Shown one piece after another: positions 9,105-18,795 of a stretch of DNA of 64,000 nt. Every line of letters begins with the position of its first letter. The first letter of the stretch is position 1. The translations under genes were made by a program, and so were the position numbers. The notes below the pieces were generated by a model, which worked only from the letters and a program-made list of their open reading frames with translations, searched no databases and was not told the DNA's origin. Origin of the DNA: Psychrobacter jeotgali (GTDB lineage Bacteria > Pseudomonadota > Gammaproteobacteria > Pseudomonadales > Moraxellaceae); assembly GCF_904846315.1 (NCBI RefSeq), contig NZ_CAJHAF010000001.1:1364001-1428000 (forward strand). The letters are read 5' to 3'.

Positions 9105-10895
9105 TTAGGCTACCTCTTTACGCAAGGTCTCAGTAGCGTCTTCATCTAGTTGGAAGTCGCTACTAATCACAACACCATACTCTTTGGCTGCTGACGGTAT
9201 AGATACGATACCTTCTATAACGTCACGCAGTACTGCTTGGGGTTCGCGTTCAAAAGAGCTGCCAAAACCACCGCCGCCCGGATTGGTATTGCGGGCGCGT
9301 TCGCCAGCCTTTATCTCTATCACGGTATTATGCAGATGCAAGTCAGTGGTGCCGCCTTCGCGGAACACCTCCAACTTACCTAATTTCAGCTCTGGTGAGA
9401 TTTGCTCAGCACCGCCGGCCCCCATGGTTGGGATATGACGTCCTTCACCGAAGGCCACGACGGTCATGGTATGGTCAAGCGGTTCGACCTCCCAGATCGT
9501 ACCGCAGCCGCCGCGCAGTCGCCCAGCTCCGCCACTGTCTTCGGCAAGTCCATATTTATGAATGACGATAGGATACTGATATTCAAGCAATTCAATATCA
9601 CCTGAGCTTAACGCCCCAAAACAGCACAGTGGCCCGCAAGCATGCCAGCCATCCATTTGCTGGGTCGCGCCCGCCCCTGAAATAATGGACGCCAGTACCA
9701 TCGTCACATATTGCTCACCCGTTTTTGGATCGATACCAGCGATGTTGACCCCTGACGAATGTCCCCACGAGGCCGTCACGCGCTCGGGTGCCGCGTCCTC
9801 TAACGCTTTACGCACCGCATCGGTCAAGGTTTCCATCGGTGTGGTGGTACAGTTGACATGAGGCGCGGGCTCTTTGGCATTACATAGCGTGCCATGCTCA
9901 CCTAAATCTACGGTGACGCAGCGATACAGCCCTTCGTTATAGGGCGGATCGACTTGCGCAAACATCATCAATCCAAGTAATACTCCTGACATCGAATTAC
10001 CAGCGTAGGAGTTGATAAAGTAAGGCACTTGCGGCGGACTGTCGATCTTGATATGGACATCGCTACCTTTGATCGTGATATCAGCCTTGATGGTTAAATC
10101 ACCAAGACCATGACCTGAATCCTCTAAGATAGCCTCACCGTGATAATCACCATCTTTTAGCGATTCGATGAGCGAGCGCATATGTCTATCCGCCATATTT
10201 TTTAGCTCATTAATGGCAGCGCGTACCGTTTCTACGCCGTATTTGTCCAGTAAGGCGATCATGTTACGCTCACCGACCGCGCAAGCGCCGTACTGGGCGT
10301 TTAGATCGCCTTCTTGGTTGCGACGTGAGCGCATATTGCTATGGATGAGATTGATCACATCATCGCGTCGCACGCCTTTTTCCCATATTTTGATAGGCGG
10401 AATGCGCAAACCTTCAGCATAAATCTCTTTGGCATCTGGGTTATAACCCGCTGGCACAGGGCCGCCGATATCGGTGACGTGACCTTTACATACCGTCCAA
10501 AATACCAGCTCGCCTTTATAAAACACCGGCTTATACATACAGCAATCTAAAATATGACTGCCCATGACGACGGGATCATTATGATAAATAATATCGCCTT
10601 CATGAATGTCATCGCCATAGAATCCGGCTACTGCTTTCATGGCAGGCATAAGTGAACCTAAATGAATAGGAATATCCTGACCTTGCAAAATCATCTCAGG
10701 CAAATGGTCAAATAGCGCATTGCTATAATCGTGTGCAAGGTTAAAGACGCTTGAGCGTGCGGTTTTTTCTAAAGTCAGCGTCATCTCGCGCTGGGCGGTT
10801 TCTAGTGCGCCGCGCACAACCGATAAGGTGATAGGATCGAGAGCGGTAGTTGAGCCTGTGGGGGCATTAGTTTGGGTAGGGTTAGCTTGATTCAT
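9105..10895 (-). CDS. hyuB: Hydantoinase B/oxoprolinase family protein, HyuB-type catalytic subunit
   Basis: Beta subunit (596 aa) that partners HyuA in ATP-dependent opening of cyclic amides or imides such as N-methylhydantoin. The protein begins, after a short low-complexity lead, with the family opening DPITLSVVRGALETAQREM. The metal-site region is HNDPVVMGSHILDC followed by CKGHVTDIGG. The second His of the usual HH pair is Val here, while the first His and the Asp are kept; acetone-carboxylase-like members also vary at this point. The C-terminal NPGGGGFG motif is present. The gene order NCS1-hyuB-hyuA on one strand indicates uptake and hydrolysis of one compound. A clear AAGGA lies eight bases before the ATG. 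Confidence 0.88.
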   Translation of the reverse strand: MNQANPTQTNAPTGSTTALDPITLSVVRGALETAQREMTLTLEKTARSSVFNLAHDYSNALFDHLPEMILQGQDIPIHLGSLMPAMKAVAGFYGDDIHEGDIIYHNDPVVMGSHILDCCMYKPVFYKGELVFWTVCKGHVTDIGGPVPAGYNPDAKEIYAEGLRIPPIKIWEKGVRRDDVINLIHSNMRSRRNQEGDLNAQYGACAVGERNMIALLDKYGVETVRAAINELKNMADRHMRSLIESLKDGDYHGEAILEDSGHGLGDLTIKADITIKGSDVHIKIDSPPQVPYFINSYAGNSMSGVLLGLMMFAQVDPPYNEGLYRCVTVDLGEHGTLCNAKEPAPHVNCTTTPMETLTDAVRKALEDAAPERVTASWGHSSGVNIAGIDPKTGEQYVTMVLASIISGAGATQQMDGWHACGPLCCFGALSSGDIELLEYQYPIVIHKYGLAEDSGGAGRLRGGCGTIWEVEPLDHTMTVVAFGEGRHIPTMGAGGAEQISPELKLGKLEVFREGGTTDLHLHNTVIEIKAGERARNTNPGGGGFGSSFEREPQAVLRDVIEGIVSIPSAAKEYGVVISSDFQLDEDATETLRKEVA

Positions 10896-11059
10896 GATTC
10901 ATTCCTTGTAATCTTATTACTGCTTGATAGCATCATGCTGTCTTTAATATAACAATGCTTGAATTAAATAAATGACCTTAGCGAGTACAGTTTTTGACTG
11001 TGAGCGCACTTTTTGAGCCTTAAATATTCAGACTCAAAAAGGTAATAAACGGTTCGATA

Positions 11060-12442
11060 TTAGTTGATAATTGCTTTTGATGTTGTGGTCACCATGTGCT
11101 GCTGAGTTTTGGGCATTAATACCGCGTACAAAATAGTAGCCGTCACAAAAGTTAAAGTTGCATACCAATTGAGCCAGCTACCACCTAAGTTCATGAGTAC
11201 GATGCCGACTAGTGATGCCACTATCCAAGCGATTAGTCCTGATTTATCAAAAGCAGGCAAGCGCACAGGATCAATAACCGGAACTGCACCAAAGATATTC
11301 TCCCTTTTGGGATATAAAATATGGGTCAAAGCAATCGCCACCCACGCCACCACAAATACGCCTTGATAAGCCAATGCTTGCAGTAAGTAAGCAAAAACAT
11401 CAAGTAGCATCAGAATAAAAATAAAGACGCCAATTAATAACGCCCCAACGAATTTTGGCATCTGAATATTAATCGTATCTTTTACAAACGCCTGCAAGTT
11501 GGTCGTTGCCAATAGGTAATTGGCGGTGTTGATACGAGTTTGGGTAATGACCACGAAGATAAGCCCAAATACGCCCATCAGTTTTACTAGCGCTAGCGTG
11601 ATGGACACCTCAGATAATGCGCCTTCTAGTGGAATAGTGCTGACTAAATAAATCCCCGCAAGACCGCTTAAAAAGAAAGCCACCAAGTAAAAAGGAATAC
11701 CAAAATTAAACCAAGATAAGTATTTACTGTCTTCTTGTTTGCCGTAACGCGCATAGTCGAAGGTATACATCATCAGTACCCAAATACCCATGTAATAGAC
11801 GGCAACATTCCACCAGCCAAAGGGCGAGGTTTCCTCAGGCCCTACGGTAAGCCATGCATTACTATAACCATACTCGTTCGTTGCCATGACTATCGCCGCA
11901 ATGAGTCCTATAATATAAAACGGCAACAGCACGCCATTGAGCTTATCTAGCCAGTTTTGCACACTGCCCATAATCATCGGCACACTATAAGCCACCACGA
12001 TTAAAGCGGCGATCCAATATGGAATAGAGGGGTAAGTTTGGCTAAAGGTAACGGCGATGACAGAGCCTTCAAATACAGCGTAGTACATGGCGGTGGCAAA
12101 GAATATCAGAGTCGCTAAAGCCGCGCCTTTGTGTCCGAATAACACGCGAGAAAATAGCGCCACTGACATGCCAGTACGAATGGCATAGCGAGTAATGATA
12201 CCGTTGATAATGCCATAAGCCACACAGCTTATAAGCAGACCGATAATGGCGTTTTTGGTGCCGTAATTCTCCGCCATGGCGATACCAATGACCAGATAAA
12301 ACATGGCACTACAGACGCCCCACCACGCCATGGTTAAGGAGCCTCTAGTAGCACGATCATCAACTGGTATCAGTTCTTGATTAGGGTCAGAGGGAGCGGC
12401 GGTGCCCTCTCCTGAGTTTTTTGGTTGTAATACACCTGCCAT
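11060..12442 (-). CDS. NCS1-family nucleobase/hydantoin permease
   Basis: Inner-membrane proton or sodium symporter of the NCS1 family (460 aa), with about twelve hydrophobic segments. It contains the YTFDYARYGKQED segment, equivalent to the ADYTRY region of cytosine permeases, and an N-terminal GTKNAIIGLLISCVAYGIING helix pair. A strong AAGGAG ribosome site precedes the ATG. It heads the minus-strand cluster, and hyuB begins 164 bases after its stop, so it very likely imports the hyuBA substrate (inference). It differs clearly from the truncated permease at the start of the window. The leader upstream contains a long inverted repeat at 12492-12526. Confidence 0.87.
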   Translation of the reverse strand: MAGVLQPKNSGEGTAAPSDPNQELIPVDDRATRGSLTMAWWGVCSAMFYLVIGIAMAENYGTKNAIIGLLISCVAYGIINGIITRYAIRTGMSVALFSRVLFGHKGAALATLIFFATAMYYAVFEGSVIAVTFSQTYPSIPYWIAALIVVAYSVPMIMGSVQNWLDKLNGVLLPFYIIGLIAAIVMATNEYGYSNAWLTVGPEETSPFGWWNVAVYYMGIWVLMMYTFDYARYGKQEDSKYLSWFNFGIPFYLVAFFLSGLAGIYLVSTIPLEGALSEVSITLALVKLMGVFGLIFVVITQTRINTANYLLATTNLQAFVKDTINIQMPKFVGALLIGVFIFILMLLDVFAYLLQALAYQGVFVVAWVAIALTHILYPKRENIFGAVPVIDPVRLPAFDKSGLIAWIVASLVGIVLMNLGGSWLNWYATLTFVTATILYAVLMPKTQQHMVTTTSKAIIN

Positions 12443-13121
12443 ATCACACTCCTTATGATCGTTGAATAACTTTTACATCCTGTAAAAGGCACTTATCTTT
12501 ACAGCATTTCTAGCGGTAAAGATAAGAGCAGCTATTTAACTATAAAGAATTATCAAATAAGTAAAATGACTGGCGGTGCAGTATTTTTGACTAAGGGTGC
12601 AGTTTTATGAGTTTTTTGTTAGATATCTTCTGTGTCCACTTACATAATAGTTTTTATGTAGGGTTTGAATTTTCCCTCGATTACAACTGACTTTGGTAAG
12701 GCTTTATTACAGGCAATAGGTTTTAACAGCAATGGTATTCATTTATTTAGTTCTATACAGTCACACGCTAAATCAAATTTAGTCATGCGGCAGACTTTTC
12801 GAATCTTTTATAATCTCATCTCAATCCCTACTACCTTTACTAATCCAATCTCTCCTAAAAGACGATAACGTAAAAAAATAAGCATTTACCCTAAATAATT
12901 TCACACATTTTTACGCAGATTACTTGACGTTACAGTATGGATGGTTCAGGCACATTTTAGCTATACATTCAAATTATCAAATATCTTATTCTATTTATAC
13001 GTCTACGGCCAAAAAACAGCCTAACCCATTCTTTATTATACTAATTTATATAACTATCTCGGTGAGGTTTATTCCGACTATTGTGGTCATGTCTATTAAT
13101 ATTGGAGCTTAAGGATAAGTG
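12443..13121. other. Divergent intergenic region between the NCS1-hyuBA cluster and the glycosyltransferase operon
   Basis: This 679-base AT-rich gap separates divergent transcripts and should contain both promoters. The left part holds the inverted repeat described separately. The remainder contains only short open frames with no ribosome sites or protein-like composition. Apart from the AAGGA at 13111-13115 serving the next gene, I see no further clear element. Confidence 0.5.
12492..12526. promoter_or_regulatory. 11-bp perfect inverted repeat upstream of NCS1-hyuB-hyuA
   Basis: CTTATCTTTAC (12492-12502) is the exact reverse complement of GTAAAGATAAG (12516-12526), with a 13-base spacer. 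Beyond a single A-A mismatch on each side, a GC pair extends the match. It lies 50-84 bases upstream of the permease start codon, where it could be an operator for the AraC-type or another regulator, or an RNA hairpin in the leader. No T-run follows it on either strand, so it is not a terminator. Confidence 0.5.
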
Positions 13122-14915
13122 ATGAACATTGATAATATTATTAAACATAAGCATAGCGCAGCATTGAACTGTAGTGCTACTGTTGCTAGCTTTGGATTAA
13201 CTCATAGCACCAATAATCTATTATTTATAAAAGATAAATTTAAGCCAATAGACGCTATCGAACTGCTCGAAAAAAGCCATTTTAATGAGAGACCAAACAG
13301 TTTAGTAAACCATGACATAATTGAGCCTGATAAAAAAAGCACTGCAAATCATAAGCCTGCAATAAAGCTCAGTTTCCAGCTTATGACTCGCGCTGAACCG
13401 GTACAGTTAGTCATTGATACTATTTGCTCTTTGCTCGCCATAAAATCAGCGGATGATGAGATCTTAATCATTGATAATAATCATACCGATACGGCTCAAT
13501 ATAAACCGCTAGAGCATTACTGTCAGCAGTTAGATGAGCGCTTTAACGTACACTTTTATCATGTGGATGCAGTGGCAGGTTACAAATCAGGCGCACTCAA
13601 TTTGGCACTGGGGTTAATGGATCCAACCAGTACCCATATCGTGGTAGTTGATAGCGACTATCAAGCACTGCCCCACGCTCGACACTCCATTGTGCAAGCT
13701 ATTAAGCAATATCCTAATTGTGCGTTACTACAATTCCCACAGTTTTACCGTGATACAGGGTTAGTGGATGTCCATAGCGAGCTTAATCATTATTTTAATT
13801 ATCATTTTTATCGCCCTTTTAACCGCAAACGTGCTTTATCTACTGGCACTTATGCCGTCATTCAACGTGATGCTTTGTTGCATTTAGGCGGCTGGTCGAG
13901 TGCTTCCATCACAGAGGACGCGCAAATGGGGGTGCTAATGCATCGGCAAGGTTTGCGTAGCCAATTTATTCCAGAAGTTATTGCCACAGGACTACTGCCA
14001 ACGACTTTGCCTGATTTAATCGCTCAGCGCCAGCGCTGGATCTATGGCAATGTGCAAGTGCTTAATCATTATTTTTCGATAGCTAATAATGCTCATAAAC
14101 CGCCTATTGGTCTTATTGAGCAATTAGCTTATATGCGCGCACATTTATCCCAGCTTAGTGCTTGGATAAACTTTAGCGCCATTTTTATCATTATGCACGC
14201 CTGTACGCTTCTACTTATAGCAATCTTAGCCATTATGTCCACCAATATGAATCTGCAAACCCTACTTACGCCGCTCTATGCAGTTTATGCTGCTTATGCC
14301 TTGTTTTTAGGGCGGCGTTTGTGGGCGTATCTGCATGATAAAGCACCGCTAAATAAACAGGTTAATTCTAATAAAAGTAACGGAATTGGTAGTCGTTTGC
14401 GCTCTTGGGCACTGCATTTAAACTTTTGGGAATTGGGCGCACTGTCTTGGTTACCCGTACTTTGGGGTCAAGATAGACCTTTCATTTGTACCCCTAAAGA
14501 AAAACACTTGCAATCCAAACGGGCTTTATTCATCGCTAATATTTGCGCTTTACCCAAGCTGATATTAGCACTCAACTTTATTACAGCGTTAATAGTTGCC
14601 CCTTTTTCACCTTTATATTCGCCGCTCTTATTTGTTTTATCCTTAACTATCTGCGCCCTCAAAATTTGGTCGATGCAAGTAATCTTTACTAATTATAAAT
14701 ACAACTCCCCTAGCGAAGAATCTACTAGCGATGCTATTGATCGCCCTGCTTTTATTAAAAAAAGCAAGTATAAAAGCTTTAGTGAGATAAACAATCACCT
14801 TACTGGCTCTACCGTCAAACAAGTTAACAAGCAGAAAATGCTAGTAGCCGATACCCTAAAATCAGCTAAAAATGTAGCACAATCTTTAGAGGTCGAAAAA
14901 CAAAAACTTCGTTGA
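13122..14915 (+). CDS. Processive GT2-family membrane glycosyltransferase
   Basis: Probable processive sugar transferase (597 aa) in the style of cellulose, hyaluronan or glucan synthases. After about 85 polar residues comes a GT-A domain (PAIKLSFQLMTRAEPVQLVID). The metal/nucleotide aspartates are at VVVDSDY (residues about 172-178), the acceptor motif ITEDAQMG is near 263 and the product-binding QRQRW (QxxRW type) is near 302. About four to five hydrophobic helices follow, so the catalytic domain faces the cytoplasm from an inner-membrane anchor. The C-terminal 70 residues are polar and Lys-rich. ATG at 13122 is preferred over GTG three bases earlier because of its spacing from AAGGA. It is the first of four consecutive glycosyltransferase genes. 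The sugar and polymer are unknown. Confidence 0.82.
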   Translation: MNIDNIIKHKHSAALNCSATVASFGLTHSTNNLLFIKDKFKPIDAIELLEKSHFNERPNSLVNHDIIEPDKKSTANHKPAIKLSFQLMTRAEPVQLVIDTICSLLAIKSADDEILIIDNNHTDTAQYKPLEHYCQQLDERFNVHFYHVDAVAGYKSGALNLALGLMDPTSTHIVVVDSDYQALPHARHSIVQAIKQYPNCALLQFPQFYRDTGLVDVHSELNHYFNYHFYRPFNRKRALSTGTYAVIQRDALLHLGGWSSASITEDAQMGVLMHRQGLRSQFIPEVIATGLLPTTLPDLIAQRQRWIYGNVQVLNHYFSIANNAHKPPIGLIEQLAYMRAHLSQLSAWINFSAIFIIMHACTLLLIAILAIMSTNMNLQTLLTPLYAVYAAYALFLGRRLWAYLHDKAPLNKQVNSNKSNGIGSRLRSWALHLNFWELGALSWLPVLWGQDRPFICTPKEKHLQSKRALFIANICALPKLILALNFITALIVAPFSPLYSPLLFVLSLTICALKIWSMQVIFTNYKYNSPSEESTSDAIDRPAFIKKSKYKSFSEINNHLTGSTVKQVNKQKMLVADTLKSAKNVAQSLEVEKQKLR

Positions 14916-15000
14916 CTTTTAGTATATTTTTAATTCATTTCTATTTAGCTTACTTTTATTTAAATGAGCTATTATCTAGCTTTTATTTAGGGAATATTGT

Positions 15001-16242
15001 ATGTCACCTACTTATGTTCAAAATAGCCTTGCTCATTCTGCAACAGTTCTACCTAAAGACTCTATAACAAATATTCATACCAAAAACCTTCAACGTCCTC
15101 TGAAAATAGCGATTATCGCACACTCGCTCTACCCTATTGCCGAGCCTTATGCTGGTGGTCTTGAGATGATAACCCAGCTGATTTGTGATGAATTGGTAGC
15201 TCAAGGTCATGAGGTGCTGCTGTATGCGCATGCTGATAGCCAAACAAAAGCGGATTTGATTCCCTTTTTGACTCGTGAAATGTTCGATGAGCTGGTTTAT
15301 GACACGGAGCACGAGATGGTTGGCATGAGCCGTGAGGAGCTATATCAGTACCTGACTTATCAGAATGCTATGCGTGATATCATCGCTCGTGATAGGCGCG
15401 GCGAGATTGATATCGTGCATAATCATAGCCTGCACCATGTGCCTATGCTAGTGGGTCAAGCTTTTGGAGCGAGATGCTTTACAACTTTTCATACGCCTAT
15501 TTTTCCGCAGCTACGCTTGGCGTTACTAACCTTACGTCATGGCACTCAGACGCAGTTTACCGCTATCAGTCGGCATCAGCAGCAACTATTTGCTGAATTC
15601 GTGCCCGCGCAGGTGGTCTATAACGGTATTGATGTGGCGTCCTTTAAGGCTAATACCGATCCTGTGGAGGATGAGGTTTATTTTTGGTACGGGCGTATTT
15701 GCCCTGAAAAAGGCACCCATTTAGCTATGGAATACTGTCTGACAGCTGGCAAACGTTTGGTTATCGCCGGGCCAAAAAGCAATCAAGACTACTTTGATAA
15801 AGAGGTTGCGCCTTTATTAAAAAAAGATGAAATACAGGCAGAAACTAATCATAGCCAGCGATTATTAAACTACGTGGGTCACTTATCAAAGTCCCAAATT
15901 AACGACTATCTGTGTCAATCAACGGCGATGCTATTTACCAGCACTTGGGATGAACCTTACGGCTTGACACTCGCTGAGAGCTTAGCTTGCGGTACGCCGG
16001 TTATCGGCTTCGATGTGGGCGCTGGCGCTGAGATTGTCACTCAAGATACCGGTATTATTGTAGAAAAGGCAGATAAAGCCGCTTTTGTGCAAGCTTTTGA
16101 TACTATCGCTAATATTTCCCGTCAAGCTTGTAGGCATCGCGCCGAACAGTTTTGTTCGGTAGCAGCGATGGTGAATGGTTATCTTGAGCTCTACAACCAG
16201 ACGCTAATGCAAACTGAGCACCCCTTCTCAATAGCAGGCTGA
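15001..16242 (+). CDS. GT4-family glycosyltransferase
   Basis: Soluble retaining glycosyltransferase with the GT-B fold (413 aa). The N-terminal domain opens with IAHSLYPIAEPYAGGLE, the glycine loop that meets the acceptor. The C-terminal nucleotide-sugar domain contains FWYGRICPEKGTHLA and the EX7E-type motif EPYGLTLAESLACGTPVIGF (near residues 318-337). The gap to the previous gene is 85 bases and a TTAGGGA site precedes the ATG. It lies in a run of four glycosyltransferase genes on one strand, so it probably adds one residue of a shared glycan. Donor and acceptor are not predictable. Confidence 0.83.
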   Translation: MSPTYVQNSLAHSATVLPKDSITNIHTKNLQRPLKIAIIAHSLYPIAEPYAGGLEMITQLICDELVAQGHEVLLYAHADSQTKADLIPFLTREMFDELVYDTEHEMVGMSREELYQYLTYQNAMRDIIARDRRGEIDIVHNHSLHHVPMLVGQAFGARCFTTFHTPIFPQLRLALLTLRHGTQTQFTAISRHQQQLFAEFVPAQVVYNGIDVASFKANTDPVEDEVYFWYGRICPEKGTHLAMEYCLTAGKRLVIAGPKSNQDYFDKEVAPLLKKDEIQAETNHSQRLLNYVGHLSKSQINDYLCQSTAMLFTSTWDEPYGLTLAESLACGTPVIGFDVGAGAEIVTQDTGIIVEKADKAAFVQAFDTIANISRQACRHRAEQFCSVAAMVNGYLELYNQTLMQTEHPFSIAG

Positions 16243-16316
16243 GATCAATTATAGTAGGCAAATATACAACAACATCTTAATTATTCCAATTACTGCCAAC
16301 TTTAGGGATTATCGCT

Positions 16317-17618
16317 ATGCGTATCGGTTATTACGCTCATCATCATGGTTCAGGTCATTGCCGACAAGCGGACAAATTAGTCGCCCTTTTGCCGCTAGCA
16401 TTAAGAGCGCAGTTGACGGTTTTTACCAGTCTAAATAAGGAAGCTTATCAATTTGAGGCATTAGACGAGTTGCAAATAGTGCGCCTAAGTCCTGAAGATG
16501 AACGTATGGATGAGGTGTTACCCGGACGTTCTGGGGAGTATTGGCAACCCAAGAGTTTGCACTACTCGCCCGTAGGTAACAGCGATATTCAAACTCGTAG
16601 CTGGCAAATTCTTGATGCTATCAAACGGCGAAATATTGATTTGATGATTATTGATGTTAGCGCGGAGGTAGCTATGTTATGCCGTGTCGCTAGCATTCCT
16701 TTTTTATATGTAAGACTTGCTGGCATACGTGATGATACCGCGCACCTAGATGCTTTTGCAGGAGCGCTTGGGTTATTAGCGCCTTACCCTAAAAGTCTTG
16801 AGACCCCATTAACCCCTGATTGGGTGCAACAAAAAACCTTTTATCTCGACTTTTTGCCCAGTAAAGCCGTAACACCTATTAGCTATCAAGACTTTATTAA
16901 AAGCTTAAAGGTTTTAGCCTCGTCAACGAATGGCATTAGTAATACTACTGAAACTTGCCCGCGTTTAGATCAACTGGCGTCTATGCAAAATAGCGCTCAA
17001 AGTAGTGCTCAATTTGCTAATAGTAAAGATAAGCCGTTGCTGGTCACCGTTATCAAAGGCTACGGCGGTCATGAGGCTATCGATACTAAATTGCCTAATC
17101 TACGCCGAGCTCTACCTAATGCTTTTATTATCTCATTAGGACCTATTTCTGATGCTATGCGTGCTTATGTCGATATTGCTACAGAAGTTGCTGACGTGAC
17201 TCCTTTTATTATCCATAATGAGCTGTTATTAATGGCGTGCGGGATGAATAGCGTGGCGCAAGTTTACTATCACTCTACCCCGCTAATAGCTTTGCCTGCG
17301 GATAGACCGCATCAAGAACAGCAAGTACTGGCGGAAGCGCTCATTGGTCAAGGTCGAGCACTGAGCTGGGAGCAATTTATAAACTTATCTTTGGCAGGCT
17401 CTAGCGATACCACCATTAATAACGAGTCAGTTATTTATCAAAATATAATAGCGGCGTTGTCTAGTAATCATGAAACGGATGATAATAAAAATGCAGATAA
17501 CCCCTTAATAGCACAAGATTTTATGAACAATCTAATCAGTTATTCTAGGGTCAAACACTGGTTCCAAGATTGGTTATTACCGCGTTTAGAGATTACGCCT
17601 GAGCGTATGAAGTGGTAA
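16317..17618 (+). CDS. GT28/MurG-like glycosyltransferase
   Basis: GT-B type glycosyltransferase (433 aa). The N-terminus MRIGYYAHHHGSGHCRQAD carries the GSGH loop typical of MurG/GT28-like enzymes. The C-terminal half has a family-like donor pocket: GYGGHEAI, then SVAQVYYHSTPLIALPADRP followed by HQEQQVLAEAL, which resembles the GG..T..E...G.P.I..P...DQ pattern. An apparent polar linker lies between residues 200 and 240. The gaps are 74 bases before and 31 bases after, so it is likely co-transcribed with the flanking glycosyltransferases. A TTAGGGATTATCGCT stretch offers the ribosome site. The precise sugar is unknown. Confidence 0.75.
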   Translation: MRIGYYAHHHGSGHCRQADKLVALLPLALRAQLTVFTSLNKEAYQFEALDELQIVRLSPEDERMDEVLPGRSGEYWQPKSLHYSPVGNSDIQTRSWQILDAIKRRNIDLMIIDVSAEVAMLCRVASIPFLYVRLAGIRDDTAHLDAFAGALGLLAPYPKSLETPLTPDWVQQKTFYLDFLPSKAVTPISYQDFIKSLKVLASSTNGISNTTETCPRLDQLASMQNSAQSSAQFANSKDKPLLVTVIKGYGGHEAIDTKLPNLRRALPNAFIISLGPISDAMRAYVDIATEVADVTPFIIHNELLLMACGMNSVAQVYYHSTPLIALPADRPHQEQQVLAEALIGQGRALSWEQFINLSLAGSSDTTINNESVIYQNIIAALSSNHETDDNKNADNPLIAQDFMNNLISYSRVKHWFQDWLLPRLEITPERMKW

Positions 17619-17649
17619 AAAATAACAGTAATAAAAATAAGAGAGTGCC

Positions 17650-18663
17650 ATGACTTTATCGTCTATTAATAAACCCTTTCCTGTCAGTGTCATTACCACT
17701 TGCTACGGGCGCAATCATCATCTTTATAATCTACTAAGTAGCTTAGATAATGGCAGCGTCAAACCTGATGAAGTTATTATCGTTAACGATGACGCTGACC
17801 CTAATCAATTAACAAAGTATGCGCTTAATATCGTCCAAATCCCTACTAACGAAGCGCTTGCAAATAAAAGCTTGTCCTCTGCAAAAACAGGCTTTGATAT
17901 TGGGCGTAACCGTAATATTGGCGCTCCCAAAGCTACGCATGAGGCGCTGATATTTTTGGATGTCGACTGTATCGCCGCTCCCACATTTATAGAAAGCTTA
18001 GCTGCTAATCTACAAGCAAATCCTGATGCGCTATTCATGGGACAGCCGCGCTATCTTACTCGACCGCTAAACACTACTGAAAGCAATCAACTAAAACAAG
18101 GAATGCTAGCGGTTGAAACGCTAAATGAATTATCAGTATTCAATCCTTACCGCTTTAATTTTGAGCCCAAAAATCATTTCAATTTTAGTGATAAAACAGC
18201 AAAAAGCTCAGATACTGAAAACACAGATATGAGCAATACACAGATGCAATTAACTGAAGATTATGGCGGATTTTGGAGTCTATGCTTTGCCATATCTCGC
18301 CAGCAGTTTGAACGTATTGGCGGCTTTGATACCCGTTATATCGGTTATGGCGCCGAGGATACTGATTTTGCCTTTATGGCACGTGCTTTAGATATAGCGT
18401 TTTATCTGACTAATGATGTGGTTTATCATCAGCAGCACAGCGTCTATCGTCCTCCGCTCAACCATTTATCTAGCATCGTAATTAATGCCAACCGCTTTTA
18501 TGATAAATGGCAGCACTGGCCAATGGGCGGCTGGCTTGAGAGTTTTGCAAAAATGGGCTTGATTGCTTGGCAAGAGCAGCAACAAACCCCTATTGAAATT
18601 CTAAGACAGCCTACTGAAGTTGAAATCAATGCAGCGCATTATCCTGATGCCGCTTATGTGTAG
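17650..18663 (+). CDS. GT2-family glycosyltransferase with galactosyltransferase-like (GT7C) C-terminal motif
   Basis: Cytoplasmic GT-A glycosyltransferase (337 aa). The start, VSVITTCYGRNHHLYNLL, is a classic GT2 opening. The metal-binding DxD is FLDVDCIAAP near residues 98-107. The C-terminal FERIGGFDTRYIGYGAEDTDF motif corresponds to the GGxDxxFxGYGxEDxD signature of the Glyco_transf_7C group, which positions the acceptor. An insertion of about 50 polar residues (around 160-200) separates the two halves. AAGAGAG precedes the ATG. It is the last of the four-glycosyltransferase operon. Its acceptor is probably the product of the preceding enzymes (inference). Confidence 0.8.
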   Translation: MTLSSINKPFPVSVITTCYGRNHHLYNLLSSLDNGSVKPDEVIIVNDDADPNQLTKYALNIVQIPTNEALANKSLSSAKTGFDIGRNRNIGAPKATHEALIFLDVDCIAAPTFIESLAANLQANPDALFMGQPRYLTRPLNTTESNQLKQGMLAVETLNELSVFNPYRFNFEPKNHFNFSDKTAKSSDTENTDMSNTQMQLTEDYGGFWSLCFAISRQQFERIGGFDTRYIGYGAEDTDFAFMARALDIAFYLTNDVVYHQQHSVYRPPLNHLSSIVINANRFYDKWQHWPMGGWLESFAKMGLIAWQEQQQTPIEILRQPTEVEINAAHYPDAAYV

Positions 18664-18795
18664 TGCTTACTTTATAGGCTAACTAAATTTTGTAAAAAAT
18701 TAATAGTAGATTATTGCTAGCTAAACCCTGTAGGATAGCTTTAGAATCAGTATTAAAAAACTATGAATAATAACTTTAAACAAGGACGTATTGTT

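Noticed and set aside
12665..13112. Two short open frames in the divergent gap before the glycosyltransferases
   Set aside because: Low-complexity translations without start signals; the gap is better read as a promoter region.
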